This document shows positions 1-11,033 of a stretch of DNA of 64,000 nt, piece by piece. How positions within the stretch are numbered: position 1 is the stretch's first letter; every line of letters starts with the position of its first letter. A program made the position numbers and the translations under genes. The DNA is from Lepeophtheirus salmonis (lineage: Eukaryota; Arthropoda; Copepoda; Siphonostomatoida; Caligidae). A model generated the notes under the pieces. It did not search any database, was not told where the DNA came from, and saw nothing but the letters and a program-made list of their open reading frames with translations. Where the stretch lies: the NCBI RefSeq assembly GCF_016086655.4, contig NC_052135.2:7282363-7346362 (forward strand), in the 5' to 3' direction.

Positions 1-1727
1 TCTTGCTCACTCATAATGACAGATTTGAGAATTGTTTATTTTTGTTTACTTATGCAGAAAGAACAGGAAATTCGGAATATACAGTAAAAAAGCACAAAAC
101 CTCTGCATTTAAATTTCATAATGTGAATTTGTTAACAGTCTACATTTTGCTTCCAAACCGTGTAAGTGTTAATATTAAAAGGTTAGCGTTTGATCTAGAG
201 GGTTAATTGTAAAGTATAACGTTTGTTTATGATAAATTTTATCGTCATTTTTGATGTGTTTTATTATTTTTTTAAATCTTTATTTCGTTATATCCATATT
301 AATAAATCTAATACAAGCCCAATCGAAAAAAGTAATGCTCAGATTGCCAACTACAAAAATTTCACACGCGAATGATGGCATAAATTGTACAAATCTATGA
401 ATTATGCCTTGATTTGAATTCTAAACACTATCTCCTACCACTGTCACAGACTTATTTGAAAAGATAAAAAAAAACCGCATGTATGTTTCTTTTAGAGGAA
501 CATGAATTAATTAAGTAATTTGTCAAAAAATACAGCAGTATTTCCAAACATTTATTTGATCTATTTTTAATGCATCATGTAAAGGTAATTGAAGTCTATT
601 GAATAAATGATTTCTTATATTTTTACCATAAAAATATTTATATGGGAGAGCATAAATAGTATTTGTAGATTTCTTTCTTCATGTTTATATTTTTGAGTAT
701 CAGCTTTACATAGAGAGTAAATAATAGATGTAGTAAACAGAAATATATTATTTGTAATGGATCTTTGAGATCAAAGTTACCGGAAAGGAGTAGACGAAAC
801 AAAAATACCCCGTAATTGACTGATACTATATCAGCATCTTAAACACTACTCATATTTTCAGCCACTTGACTTGCATTTTATCCATAATGGAAGAAAAATT
901 ATAAAATATAATGTATTTTCTCATTGCTTTTGTCCATTTTTGACGTCCATTAAAACAAATCTAAGTAATACAATTATAAAATTGTTTTTTTTTAAATACG
1001 AAATTGTATCTTTTTAATACTATCTAGCTTACGCCGATCGCACTTATATAACGCGAGATACACATTACTAAAGATATAAATTGAAAAAATAATGGATATA
1101 TTTTCACTATGCCTTGTATAAATATTATCTCATACATCAATCTAATAGCTGATTGGCATAATTGAAGTCCGTATTTAATCAAAAAGAGAGGGGAGGGATT
1201 TACAATATAACATATATAGTATGTACAATTATATTATATGTGTATTCTTTCATATCCTTCGATTAGAAAGGCAATAATGAGAGAGAGAGATTTATTGTTA
1301 TTTGATTAATATTATGCATATAATAATAGTTATATTAGTATTAATGATCAACAATTATGCCTTATGAAAACATCATTGATCATATAAAGATTATATAAAG
1401 AGAATATTTCTTTACATTAATCTTTATTGTTTGTAATGACAGATGTTAAAAGTGAAATATTGTGTGCAAATTAGCCATTCAAACGTCATATTTAACCAAT
1501 TATAGCGTAGATTTTTATTGCCAATATCCTATTCGTTTATATTTCAGGGATGTATTATTTCACTGCAACAGATTAAATTCCGCAAATATTATAAAGAAAT
1601 ATATACAATGGAGTAAGGGCGTTGCTAGCTTTCATCATATTCTTCTTAGAAGATTAGCCCAAAAGTTATCATCACTGTTATATAATTACTTATATAATAG
1701 TTGATTTTATATAAATATTAGCAAAGA
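1..1727. other. No gene recognised
   Basis: Very AT-rich with many poly-A/T runs. Open frames at 3-206 and 1462-1704 have no recognisable motif and look like chance. A short GA run occurs near 1279-1291. Confidence 0.6.
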
Positions 1728-1845
1728 ATGAAGGCTGAAGACAAGAGACAGATGTAGAGGGATGTAGAAAGAGACGGAGGAAGACTAGAAGAGGCGAGAG
1801 ACAGAGGGAAGGAGAAAAAGAGAGAGAGAGAGAAGGGAAATAATT
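1728..1845. repeat. GA-rich purine microsatellite tract
   Basis: About 118 bp almost wholly purine on the plus strand (gaag, gaga, ggag units, ending in a pure GA run near 1819-1834). A simple-sequence tract. Confidence 0.7.
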
Positions 1846-1886
1846 ACTGTATTTTTGCTATCAAAGCATCTATTTTGAACTTTTAT

Positions 1887-1922
1887 AGGTGACTGGACGC
1901 CGTTGACGCTAGCCAGTCACCT
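1887..1922. repeat. Short GC-rich inverted repeat (10 bp arms)
   Basis: AGGTGACTGG at 1887-1896 is the exact reverse complement of CCAGTCACCT at 1913-1922, with a 16 nt loop. It sits inside a locally GC-richer block (about 1887-2040) that is unusual in this AT-rich region. The block has a 43-codon open minus-strand frame (about 2017-1887) after a possible acceptor, but no recognisable domain. Confidence 0.5.
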
Positions 1923-2049
1923 TTCTTGATTCTGCAGTTCCATTGCTTCTGTGACATCTCCTCCACTCTGTTAATTAAGTGCCGCACGGGCGGACATAGG
2001 AAGAAGAGGTAGCCTTAACTTTCAATCGTCAAGGCACAGAAAGTGTTGT

Positions 2050-4273
2050 ATTTATTTTTCATTGCTGATTTGTTAGAGTAGAGTGAAAATGTAGTCATTC
2101 AATATCAAAACCGGTTTTTTTTGTTTATAAGATGTAACAGGGTTTCCTAATTCTGTTATAGGTTCCATGTTAAAACCTAAGATCCTCAGTCTACTGCAGC
2201 ACTTTTGAATAATAAATGAGCCACTGTCCAACCTCTGAGCTTTTCCCTCTTCAATGCGAACCTATTTGTTTTTGAGGTAATAGTCCAAAGTAGATAAAAG
2301 AATGATTTGACTAGATAGATGAATGCACTTGAAGTTCTTGAAGTTAAAAGGTTTTTTTTGAAGGAGAGTAAAATGTTTAGGTCTGCAAAAAATAATTAAA
2401 AAGTAATAGATTTCCAGTTAAGTTGTATTTTCCCAGAAAAAAATACTTCAAGTGACTTATACTTGATGATGTTCATGCTAAGATACTATGTAATTATCTA
2501 CTAAACATCTTCAATGATAAACACATTTTGATGATCATAAGTCTGAGACAAGCTTGAGATAGAGGAGTGTCAATCAAAACTTGACATAGAACATCCCAAG
2601 CATAGATTAAACATCTTTATTTATTAGGCAAGCTAAATTTTAATATTACATATTTTTTGCATGTCTTCTAGAACTTAATTATTACTTGATGTTGTAAGCA
2701 AAAAGTTCCTCATACTCAATGCACAGTAAAATAGTTTAACCTTGAGAATAGTTAAACGTGAAGATAATTTATTATTAATATATACTAAATAATAAATAAT
2801 AGCAACTTATCAACTCCTCAATAATGTTGGAGTATCGACAGTTCGAAACCAAAATTGATGAATAACTGGACACCAAATATATTGAAAAAAAATAGTTTCT
2901 TATTTAAACACATTTTATAAAACATAACATTGAAAATGTAACTAAATATACTTAGGAATCTAAGTAAAATTAATATTCCTAAAATTTATCAACGATCATA
3001 GCACCAATCCAAATAGTATTTCCATTAATATAATTGAATTAATTTTTATACTATAATCATTAGTATAGGGTCATTTCATTGACCCTGGCAGTGAACCACA
3101 TAACTCAGAATTTTTTTTTTTTTTTTCATAGTACAAAGCTATGAACATCCTGAAAGTTTTAGATCAATCAATCTATAAAGCTCAGAGATTTGCTTAAAAC
3201 AAGCACCGAACTCTCACTCCAACATCAATAATTCGCTCGTTTTTTATGCAATTATGTTCAAAACCGTGTTCATTTTTTCTTTATTAAACGTTTGTGCGTT
3301 GGAATGACCCATGGAAGTATATGAACGTCATTTCCCTTCTTTTTTTTTTTCTCACTTGAGGCATAGATCCTTCTTTTTTTATAAACATTATACTCTGAGA
3401 GTGCTTAGTGCATAATTTGTATTGAGATATATTTTTCATTTGTAAATTTTTTGGAAATAAATACATTAAACAATATTCATGGAAAGTAATGAATTTTAAT
3501 AATGAAAGTTTTTGTCAATTGCTTGGATTCAAATGTGTAATAAAATAATGTGAGGAATACGAAACTTTTACTGAAATTTGTAAATTGACATTTTAATAAG
3601 GTTAAAAATACAAAATTTGGGCCTTATTTAACGCTGATATATTAGTATTCTATAAATATCATTTAATTAAAAAAATAACTCATTTGGGAAAAGGAAATGT
3701 GCCATATCTATTCTAGGTATTCCAAGAATAATCCTAACAGATTATTATTATTATTATTTTTTCATTAAAAAGTAAATTATAATTAGTAATGAACCAAAGT
3801 TAATTCTATTCAAAGGAATAATATTAACTATCTTCTGGATGAAAGTTCAACCAGTAAAATTTTCTATAATCGGTCAATTTAGACAAATCTATTTTAATAA
3901 GTCTCTTTCACAGTATTCTGCCTAAAGTATGATCTTGAACAGATCCATATTGACTCTGATATACAACTTCCATATTTTAGTAACGATAAAAACCAAATAT
4001 CCTTGTTAGATACGATGTGGGATTTGTGTTATTTACATCCTCTCATAGTTAATTGTTAGCAGTCAAAATATAAACCTATTATACTATTTTACTGACCCCT
4101 TAGATTTACAGTCACAACATTTTCCTCATTCTAGAATGAGATAAGTACTGCTGTCGATCCATATGAAAGCTAAAGCTTTTTATCAGCAAAGGTAAATATA
4201 AAAAAAATATTAAAACACGAAAAATATCAAGGAACGATCTATACGTTTACAATAACGTACCTAATTAACAGTA
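2050..4273. other. No gene recognised; AT-rich
   Basis: Only short chance frames. One detail is AGGGTCA (3067-3073) facing TGACCCT (3080-3086) across 6 bp, resembling two inverted nuclear-receptor half-sites. The rest is A/T-run-rich sequence. Confidence 0.5.
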
Positions 4274-4841
4274 CAGTGTGTGACGATAGTTTAACAACAA
4301 ACTTTAAGCACATGAGCAGGTAGGATGTTGTTTGTTTTTTGGCGGCTATTCAGAAGTGTTTGAGGTCAATTAAAAAAAAAATGACATCGACCAACAAAGT
4401 ATTTATTCCAAAATCATAAAAAAGGTAGAGTCTTCTTGTTGCAATCCACAAAGGGCGAGACAATGTTGAGATTGCAAACTTCTTAAACGTGGATAAGTCC
4501 TTTGTTTGGAGAGTCATGAAGGAACTAAACGAGTCTGCAAGTGATTATAAATCGACAGCAATGGATGCCCATCACAGGATGAGGATTTCATTGCAAATTT
4601 GCCATCCAAATCAATAAGACTCATAGCCGGGGATCAAAGGAGACTGTCATCAAGACCTGCTCCCGTTTACGAGGTCGAGTTGAGGCTGCTATTAATGCTA
4701 GAGGCAATTATATTAAATGATAAATAATAATAAAAAATATTTAGCTTTAATTTGACACTGGTTTTTATTAAAATCAGATGATTTCTTAAGAAGTTTTTTT
4801 TTTTCTAATCATGCAGGCTGCTGAATAGAGGTCACACTCCG
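4274..4841 (+). mobile_element. Internally deleted Tc1/mariner-like element
   Basis: Flanked by TA on both sides (4272-4273, 4842-4843), with matching ends: CAGTGTGTGAC at the left and the inverse GTCACACTCCG at the right (imperfect). Inside, the plus strand keeps the N-terminal helix-turn-helix part of a transposase (about 4380-4570; GRDNVEIANFLNVDKSFVWR) and then, after a break, the C-terminal end (about 4641-4721; TVIKTCSRLRGRVEAAINAR). The catalytic DDE middle is missing and frames are interrupted, so it cannot be autonomous. Length is 568 bp against about 1.3 kb for a full mariner. Confidence 0.75.
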
Positions 4842-4984
4842 TATTTCTACAAAAGTATTTACTCTATCAGAATAAAATAAGATAAGACTGAAACTCAAAG
4901 GTCCATTTGGATTTTTTTTCTATCATATATATCATCGGTGTAAGGAATTTATTGACATGATGCAGAAATGATCTACAATGATAG

Positions 4985-5438
4985 TTAGTGTTGTGTCGGT
5001 CTGAGGACTGAGGTTCATGGTCCAGTCTAGTCCAGTCCCATTTAGTCCCACTTGCCAGTCCTTAAAGAAGATAAAATACCATAGATACCTTGTGACGTCA
5101 TTAAGGATGTTTTTCCTTCTTTTAATTATTCCATTATATACTAGAATATATTCTATAACAAAGTAACAATATAACTTGTTCGTATTAAATTGTATTAAAA
5201 TGAAAAAGAACTATATCCTAATACATATACCATATATACTATTAGGCTTAATAAACTATCAATATTTTCATGAGAAATTCCAAGGACTGACATGTAAGGA
5301 CCGGTCTCAAAAATCGACATTCGTATTGATCAGTCCCAAGAACTGAGGTATTAAAGACCGGTCTCAATGATCTACAGTCCTAAAGGATTGATAAGAACGG
5401 CCCTAAGACCGAATAAATTAGGACCAACACAACACTAA
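4985..5438. mobile_element. TIR element (MITE-like), longest copy in the window
   Basis: Terminal inverted repeats: TTAGTGTTGTGTCGGTC (4985-5001) and GGACCAACACAACACTAA (5421-5438). The interior is made of subrepeats around the words GTCC, CAGTC and ACCGGTC, has no coding capacity, and contains an exact TGACGTCA at 5093-5100. Shares ends and interior with copies near 13.9, 19.2, 29.8 and 58.0 kb. Confidence 0.8.
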
Positions 5439-6757
5439 AAATAGCCCTTTCATACTCTCAACTATTGTATTTATTGAGTTTTATTGTCATAAATACTCAA
5501 TAGATCTAGTTTGAAGGTAAGAACTAAAAGATATAAACATAATCAATTCTTTAATATCGAAGATAAGATATGTTGAACTTTCATTGTAAAGTTTATAGAC
5601 CTTATTTTTTTTTTGTAGGAATTAAAGACATCTAGAATATTTATTTTGGTTCATAGATTGAAACTTGGAGAAAGTTTGCTATAAGATAAAAGAATTGGAA
5701 AAAGTATTATCCTTTACCCAATGGAGTTACCTAAAACTCTCAAGGGATCAAAGAAAGCCTTTCTCTAATTGGGTCGTATGTTATCCATATTTATAATATT
5801 CTTCATTTATTAAAAAATTACTTCCTTGATATTTATCTAAAAAGGTATACATAGCTTTAAAGGAAATGCAACTATTCAGTCTAGAAATATATTATTTTTA
5901 TAATAGATTATAACTGATTACAAATCATTGGTTTTATTAGAAAAAAATGATGGTTTCCAATTATAAATGTTCTTTTGAATTCTCCAATCAAAACGCAAAA
6001 AAATCAAATTGATATAATTCAAAAAGTTTGAGACAAGTCAAATTCAAATTTTTCAACGGTGTCAAAAGAATATTTAGAGTACCAATAAAATCACTTTTTG
6101 TGAAAAAGTAAAAAATGATGGTTCAAATGTGTTCCTTTTGATAAAAAAATATGATAAACAAAGTTTGAACAATTTTTGTGAATATTTTTCAACTAATATT
6201 TTACATAATTTTGGAAGATTTTGTTTTAATATCATCCGTACACTATCATCATAACAGCTTGTTAGTAAAATTAACAAATTTATTTAAGTCAAACTTCTAT
6301 CAAAAGTTTTTTATAAATGTTTCTGATAAATCATTTTTACGTGTCTAAAAGAACGATAAAAGTATTTAAATGAAATGTAACCATTTTACCTATCTGTCCG
6401 TTTCACTGCGTATCACAGCTAATGAGCGGCTACTGACATCTACGAAAAAGTACGTTTTTTTTAGTTAGATTGACAAAAAAATAAAATGTTTATTTTCTTT
6501 TTAGCTTTTTAGCAAGATTTTTTTAACGTGGCTCTTTATAATCGATCAGCTATTTTATTTGGATTGAGTATTTGACTATATAGTGTCCCAATCTAAATAT
6601 TTTACATTGAGTAAATTTTTCTGTTATTATATCTTCAACTTTTATAGGATAAGGTGTATTATCGATTACAAGTGCTAAAGGTTCACCAAAATTTCCAATA
6701 ATTGGGGTTGAATGATTATATATATTAAAGGAGACATACTACATATATATGAAGTTT
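5439..6757. other. No gene recognised
   Basis: AT-rich filler. The minus-strand frame at 6074-6277 has no recognisable motif. Confidence 0.5.
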
Positions 6758-6903
6758 GAATATTCTCATTTTGAATTTGATCGTTTCCATTTTTGAGTTT
6801 GGCTATTTTGTTTTGAATCGTTCTATTCCTATTTTGAATTACACTATTTCCTTTTGAATTGAAATATTGTCATTTTTAATTCGAACATTCTCATTTTGAA
6901 TTG
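6758..6903 (+). repeat. Minisatellite of ~20-24 bp units
   Basis: About seven degenerate units, each built on ATTCTCATTTTGAATT-like words (cores near 6758, 6780, 6803, 6824, 6845, 6866, 6887). Non-coding. Confidence 0.65.
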
Positions 6904-7306
6904 GAAATGCTATACATATGATTTGTAATTCTTACAGTAAAAACACTCAAATATACTTTATTTTAAAAAATTAATAAAACCTTAAGTGAATTATGGGAAT
7001 CAAATGAGTACCATCAGTTATTGGTGAGGTTGTGTGTGTTGTTTAAATTAATAGCTACAATATTATATTTTTGTAGCTACTGTTGTAGTCCTCAGTCACC
7101 AACCTATATAATAACTGGATACTCAATAGACAAAGGGAGTTTTATGTTATGTCAATTTAGTAACAACATCCAAGTATTAGTATTCAACGGCTGATAGACG
7201 AGTAGCTCTCTTTCTCCTTTTTATTCAATAGATTGTGCATTCAGTTACTATAAATATAGGTCGGGGGCATCAGTCCTCACATGGAAAAAAAAAAAGAAAA
7301 AAAAAA
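6904..7306. other. No gene recognised
   Basis: AT-rich, non-coding, ending in a long A-rich run (about 7284-7306). Confidence 0.5.
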
Positions 7307-7407
7307 TCCAAGAAATCAAACAGAAAAACAAAGGAACGACTTTTAAGCAAAACAACTAATTTAAATAGTTAAACCTCGATTAAAATGACTCAATATACGA
7401 ATAAATC
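7307..7407 (+). repeat. Dispersed repeat, copy 1 (see 17178-17270)
   Basis: Shares TCCAAGAAAT, then ACGACTTTTAA and then TAAACCTCGATTAAAA, in the same order and spacing, with 17178-17270. Starts just after an A-rich tract. Unclassified. Confidence 0.6.
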
Positions 7408-7910
7408 TTAAACAATATATTATCTAATTATATAAATAACTGCATATTATGAAATTGATTGTTTTAAGAGCATATTGAAGCATAGTATGGACGATAAAAT
7501 GTAGGTTGAAAGAAATAAGAAGCATTTTTATACATATTGAGGTGTATAATATCGCAGTTCCCTAATGGAGGGCTAATGAAATCATATCTCTCATATATTT
7601 CTCAACTAAAAATAGCAGCTTTCAAATCTGAGAAAAAAGAAAGTTAAAGATTAAAAAATATAGTTTTTAGAGATATTCCATCGTGGATTAATAGCCAAGA
7701 TCGTTATTATTTGTACGTTTTTATTTTCTTTGTTTTCTCAGGCATAAAATTGCCTTAAACTAAATAAATATGATAAAATACTCTCAAAATTGGAACTGAT
7801 TTTTCTCTTCTTTTCAAACACAATGTAGAACACTGAAAAATTGATGTTCTTATTTCACCGAAAGAAAGATTCACAAGAATATAGATGTGTATGTCTAGAG
7901 TTGTAGAAAT

Positions 7911-8505
7911 AGTGATAAAAATCGTGTAAAGTTCGGGCATGTTAAAAAAACCGACAATCGACATAGTAAATTTAACAATTTGTTAAAGAATGTTTTGGAG
8001 GATAGCAGCTAGGCTGGCATGACGTTTCATTAGATCATCTACAAGCCGCTGTGACAAGGGGGTGGAGGAGATGGAAATGAACAAGGATAATGGGGAGAAT
8101 TACTCCGATGCGAATCTCAATTCCACACTATTTCTAGTAATGATATAGACAGGAAATACTTCAAGAATAATATTGACGGCTTTGATTAAAAAAAAAAATA
8201 TTTTCAGGTAGTAATTACAAATCTTCAAATGTTATATTTGTTTAACCTTAGACCTTGTTTAACCTATGCTGCAAGCAGCCATGAGAACAAATAAATAAAC
8301 ACAAGCACCACTCCATATCTAGTAAAGACATAGACAGAAATTACTCGGATTTTGATCCTCAAATCTACTCTGAGTCTCACTAAGACTTTTACTTACAACT
8401 CCCAAGCAAACACTCATCGTTGCCCACCTTCTTTCATGAGCACAGGCAGTAATGATTACATTATACTTACAGTGATATATCTTTCCTCAAGAATGATTGC
8501 ATAAT
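7911..8505 (-). repeat. Dispersed ~450 bp repeat, reverse copy
   Basis: Reverse-complement relative of 26808-27262 and 28744-29186: shared words include the complement of CTCCAAAACATTCTT, ATGACAGCTAAGCT, the pyrimidine-rich CTCCCC block before the CTGTCAC word, and the GAGTAA-CTCTTGCC word. The right part is expanded. No coding capacity. The open frame at 7755-7964 partly overlaps it and is not a gene. Confidence 0.65.
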
Positions 8506-9692
8506 TATACATAGGTATGTGAAGATTGTCAAAATCCTAGTAAGTATAATTTTGAAAAGAAAAATTACGTTATTTAATTAACATGTCTTATTAATTGTTT
8601 CTCAAATTTTTATAATTCGAACGTATTAGACAGCGAGGTGTACCATAATTTTAATAGTGATGTCAGCAAATCTGTCGCCGATCAAACTTGCCAATATTTA
8701 ATTTATAGTCACACCCCTAAAAGATTGCCAAAATCGTTCTCAAAACATTTGTAGGCTGTTTAATATTCACTGATGTCTATATGTATCAATTTTGAGATTT
8801 TGAAAAGAAATATTTGATTGTTTTTGGGAAAATCGACATTTTGTTTAAAAATTTTCTATTTTTTTATTGGCTCAAGAAAAAGAAGTTTGAGCTGCAATAA
8901 GTCATAGACAATTCAAAGTTATATAATTGTTAATTAAATTAAAAGTGTAGTATTGCAATATCACTAATAAATCATAAAGTTATAAAAAAATAGTAAGAAA
9001 TGTAAATATCATTTAAAAATCTATTTTCTCAAACAAAGCCTTATATTTTTTTTAAACTCTCAAAATCGATAAATATCGCAATCAAAAATGCTTCAAAATT
9101 TTTGGGAAAGATTTGGAGAAAAAATAAAAGTGCGCTCATGAATATTTATTAAATTTTCCTATCGCTAATTATAACAGCTTTAGAAAATAAAAAGCTCTTT
9201 ACAGATTGCAAAGTATAAAAATATCATACGCGTTTTAAGTCATATTTTCTATAACTTTATACATTATTTTATTCAAAAAGAAGAAACAAACTTTTCTGGA
9301 TCCACTCCCCCCAATTAAGAAATATTTGTTGTTTACTAGAAATTTTTTTCGTTATTCGGGCAAATAATAGAGCACAGCAAAAAATTCAATTTTTCAAACT
9401 TTTTGTGAATGGCTGTGGTTTTTCGATTTTTTTAAAAGTTTAATATTTGAAAATTTCTCCAACAAATGTTTATTTAATTTTTTCCAAAAAATATAATTTT
9501 CTTTGAATAGCTATGGATTTAGTAATTATTTTCCATAAAATTTGTTTTTTAGCTGTAGATTTTATGATTTTTTTCTATTTTTTCAAAAATGTAATACCTG
9601 AAATTTTAATTTTTTAAGCAATCTTAAAACTAAATAGATCCTGTTTCTTCATCTTATATTAGGAATTTTACAGTACTGTTTAATTTTAATTT
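8506..9692. other. No gene recognised
   Basis: Strongly AT-rich with repeated TTTTC/AAAAT runs; no open frame of note. Confidence 0.55.
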
Positions 9693-9950
9693 TCATATTC
9701 TACTCTTATCTTCTTTTATATAGCCTGAGTGAGCACTATTATGATTTGACCGGGACGGAAATATGCCCCCAGTCCGGATCTGAATTCGATGGATTATATT
9801 ACCGGAAGCTACGTTGAATATAAAACAGATCGAACATCTCACGGAATCAAGGAGACAATGACCAAGATGCCAAGGGACAAGGCCTCCCCCTCTTCTGGGC
9901 CAGGATCCAGATGTCATTGATGCTCGAGGCAAACACAAATGACCTCTTTT
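9693..9950 (-). pseudogene. GC-richer coding-like fragment, frame-broken
   Basis: A 250 bp block clearly richer in G and C than its surroundings. On the minus strand one frame reads PEEGEALSLGILVIVSLIP and then stops (about 9894-9835). It vaguely recalls the penultimate membrane region of organic-anion transporters (ALG then a hydrophobic run ending IP). A second frame is open for 81 codons but shows no domain. A possible donor (gtgaga) follows directly after the first frame. It could be a decayed exon, a genuine short exon, or a transposon scrap. It does not look like TM6 of the GPCR whose exons lie upstream. Confidence 0.2.
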
Positions 9951-10494
9951 TCAACATTCATATTAAAAATTGTTAAATTTAAAATCATTTGTGAAATATT
10001 TCATGTGGTCCAAAATTACAGCATACTTTTGTAAACTTTATCTACAGGCCTCAACGCTCATATTTAATTACTAAATTAGTTTTATTGATTTGAACTATAG
10101 AAGATAAAAGTTTTCACGCTTATTTTCAACAATAGTTTACTCCATTAAAATCCATCGAAATAAAACGTTATTCCGATGTTACAACACGATTCAATGCATT
10201 AAATGTATTATAAAGGAAAACACATGAGCCCTCAAACCAAAAGGTGCGTTCCCCATGAGAAAAAAAATAATATTAGCTAAACATGTAATTGTATATTTTC
10301 AAATTATTAAAAAAAAATTCACTAAATGGAAATAAAGTGGGTGTTGAGAACACTTTTTAAATGAAAGGAGGCGTGTTAAATGTATATAAAGGGACATGTT
10401 TATGTATATTTATATAATATGAGTAGTATGTACAAGCATATACTTGAAAGCAAAAATAACTTACAGCTGTATTTTTAACTGCAGTCAACCTTAC
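9951..10494. other. Presumed GPCR intron start; nothing else recognised
   Basis: Follows the GPCR donor on the minus strand. AT-rich; no TM6-TM7 coding sequence seen. Confidence 0.45.
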
Positions 10495-11033
10495 CTGAGA
10501 TATGCCAATTAAAACTGGTCCAATAATCAAAGGAAGAACAAATGTCACAGTGAGAGAAATATAATCGAATACATCGTTGATCCCCGTTCGGATTTTACAA
10601 AAAGTAACTTGACGACTCGTCTTCTGCCCCAATATTTTATCTTGAAATACAAATATGAAGCCAAAGAGAAAGGAAAGTATCCAAATCCCAGAAATGATTG
10701 TCTTTTGTTTGACTGTGGGACCGTCTTCGAGAGTACGGGAAGAGCTTCTCCCTCCTCCTCGAAGACTTTCACCGGACTCCACCATATTGGAAGTGAGGGA
10801 TGAGGAGATGTAGGGGATCTCTTCCTCAAAAATCTTGGAACCTTCGTTCTCACTTTGAGACTGGGTACAGCAGAGAATCCCGCAGTAGGTGCATCGACAT
10901 TGTGATAAGAGTTTGATCCAGCACATGGAGACGAGAGTGAATGGAAAAACGCACCATGTGGCGTTGTATACAATGGTATAGAGATTGCAGAATGTCAGGC
11001 CTACTTCCCAGCTTCCAGAGGAGATGGCATAGC
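10495..11033 (-). CDS. Class A GPCR, middle exon (TM3-TM5)
   Basis: 539 bp between an acceptor (ttcccgtag, AG at 11035-11034) and a donor (CAG then gtaagg at 10494), completing 180 codons (residues 72-251 when joined to the upstream exon). Seen: first extracellular loop with Trp80; Cys87 at the start of TM3 (TFCNLYTIVYN); TM3 to about residue 112; a long intracellular loop 2 (about 113-182) that begins Cys-rich (CRCTYCGILCC) and continues Ser/Glu/Gly-rich; TM4 (about 183-201) with its Trp189; extracellular loop 2 with Cys217, the expected partner of Cys87; TM5 (about 228-250) with Pro239. Counting 25 residues from Cys87 puts Ile-Lys-Leu where Asp-Arg-Tyr normally lies, and no DRY-like triplet exists nearby. 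G-protein coupling may therefore be unusual. The exon ends in phase 0, so TM6-TM7 must lie further down the minus strand; they were not found. Overlapping open frames on both strands here are shadows. Confidence 0.8.

Noticed and set aside
1887..2040. Minus-strand frame starting GYLFFLCPPVRHLINR considered as the last GPCR exon
   Set aside because: Preceded by an in-frame stop, only a weak acceptor, and no convincing TM7 signature.
7755..7964. 69-codon minus-strand frame considered as a TM7 exon of the GPCR
   Set aside because: Partly inside the reverse repeat copy; no NPxxY-like or TM6 motif and no fitting splice sites.
9693..9938. 81-codon frame as a stand-alone gene
   Set aside because: No domain, no start context; an alternative frame in the same block looks more protein-like, so kept only as an uncertain fragment.
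10545..10973. Second long minus-strand frame (142 codons) and the plus-strand frames at 10609-10803 and 10941-11123
   Set aside because: They overlap the GPCR exon, whose frame alone shows membrane segments and conserved residues; these are shadows.
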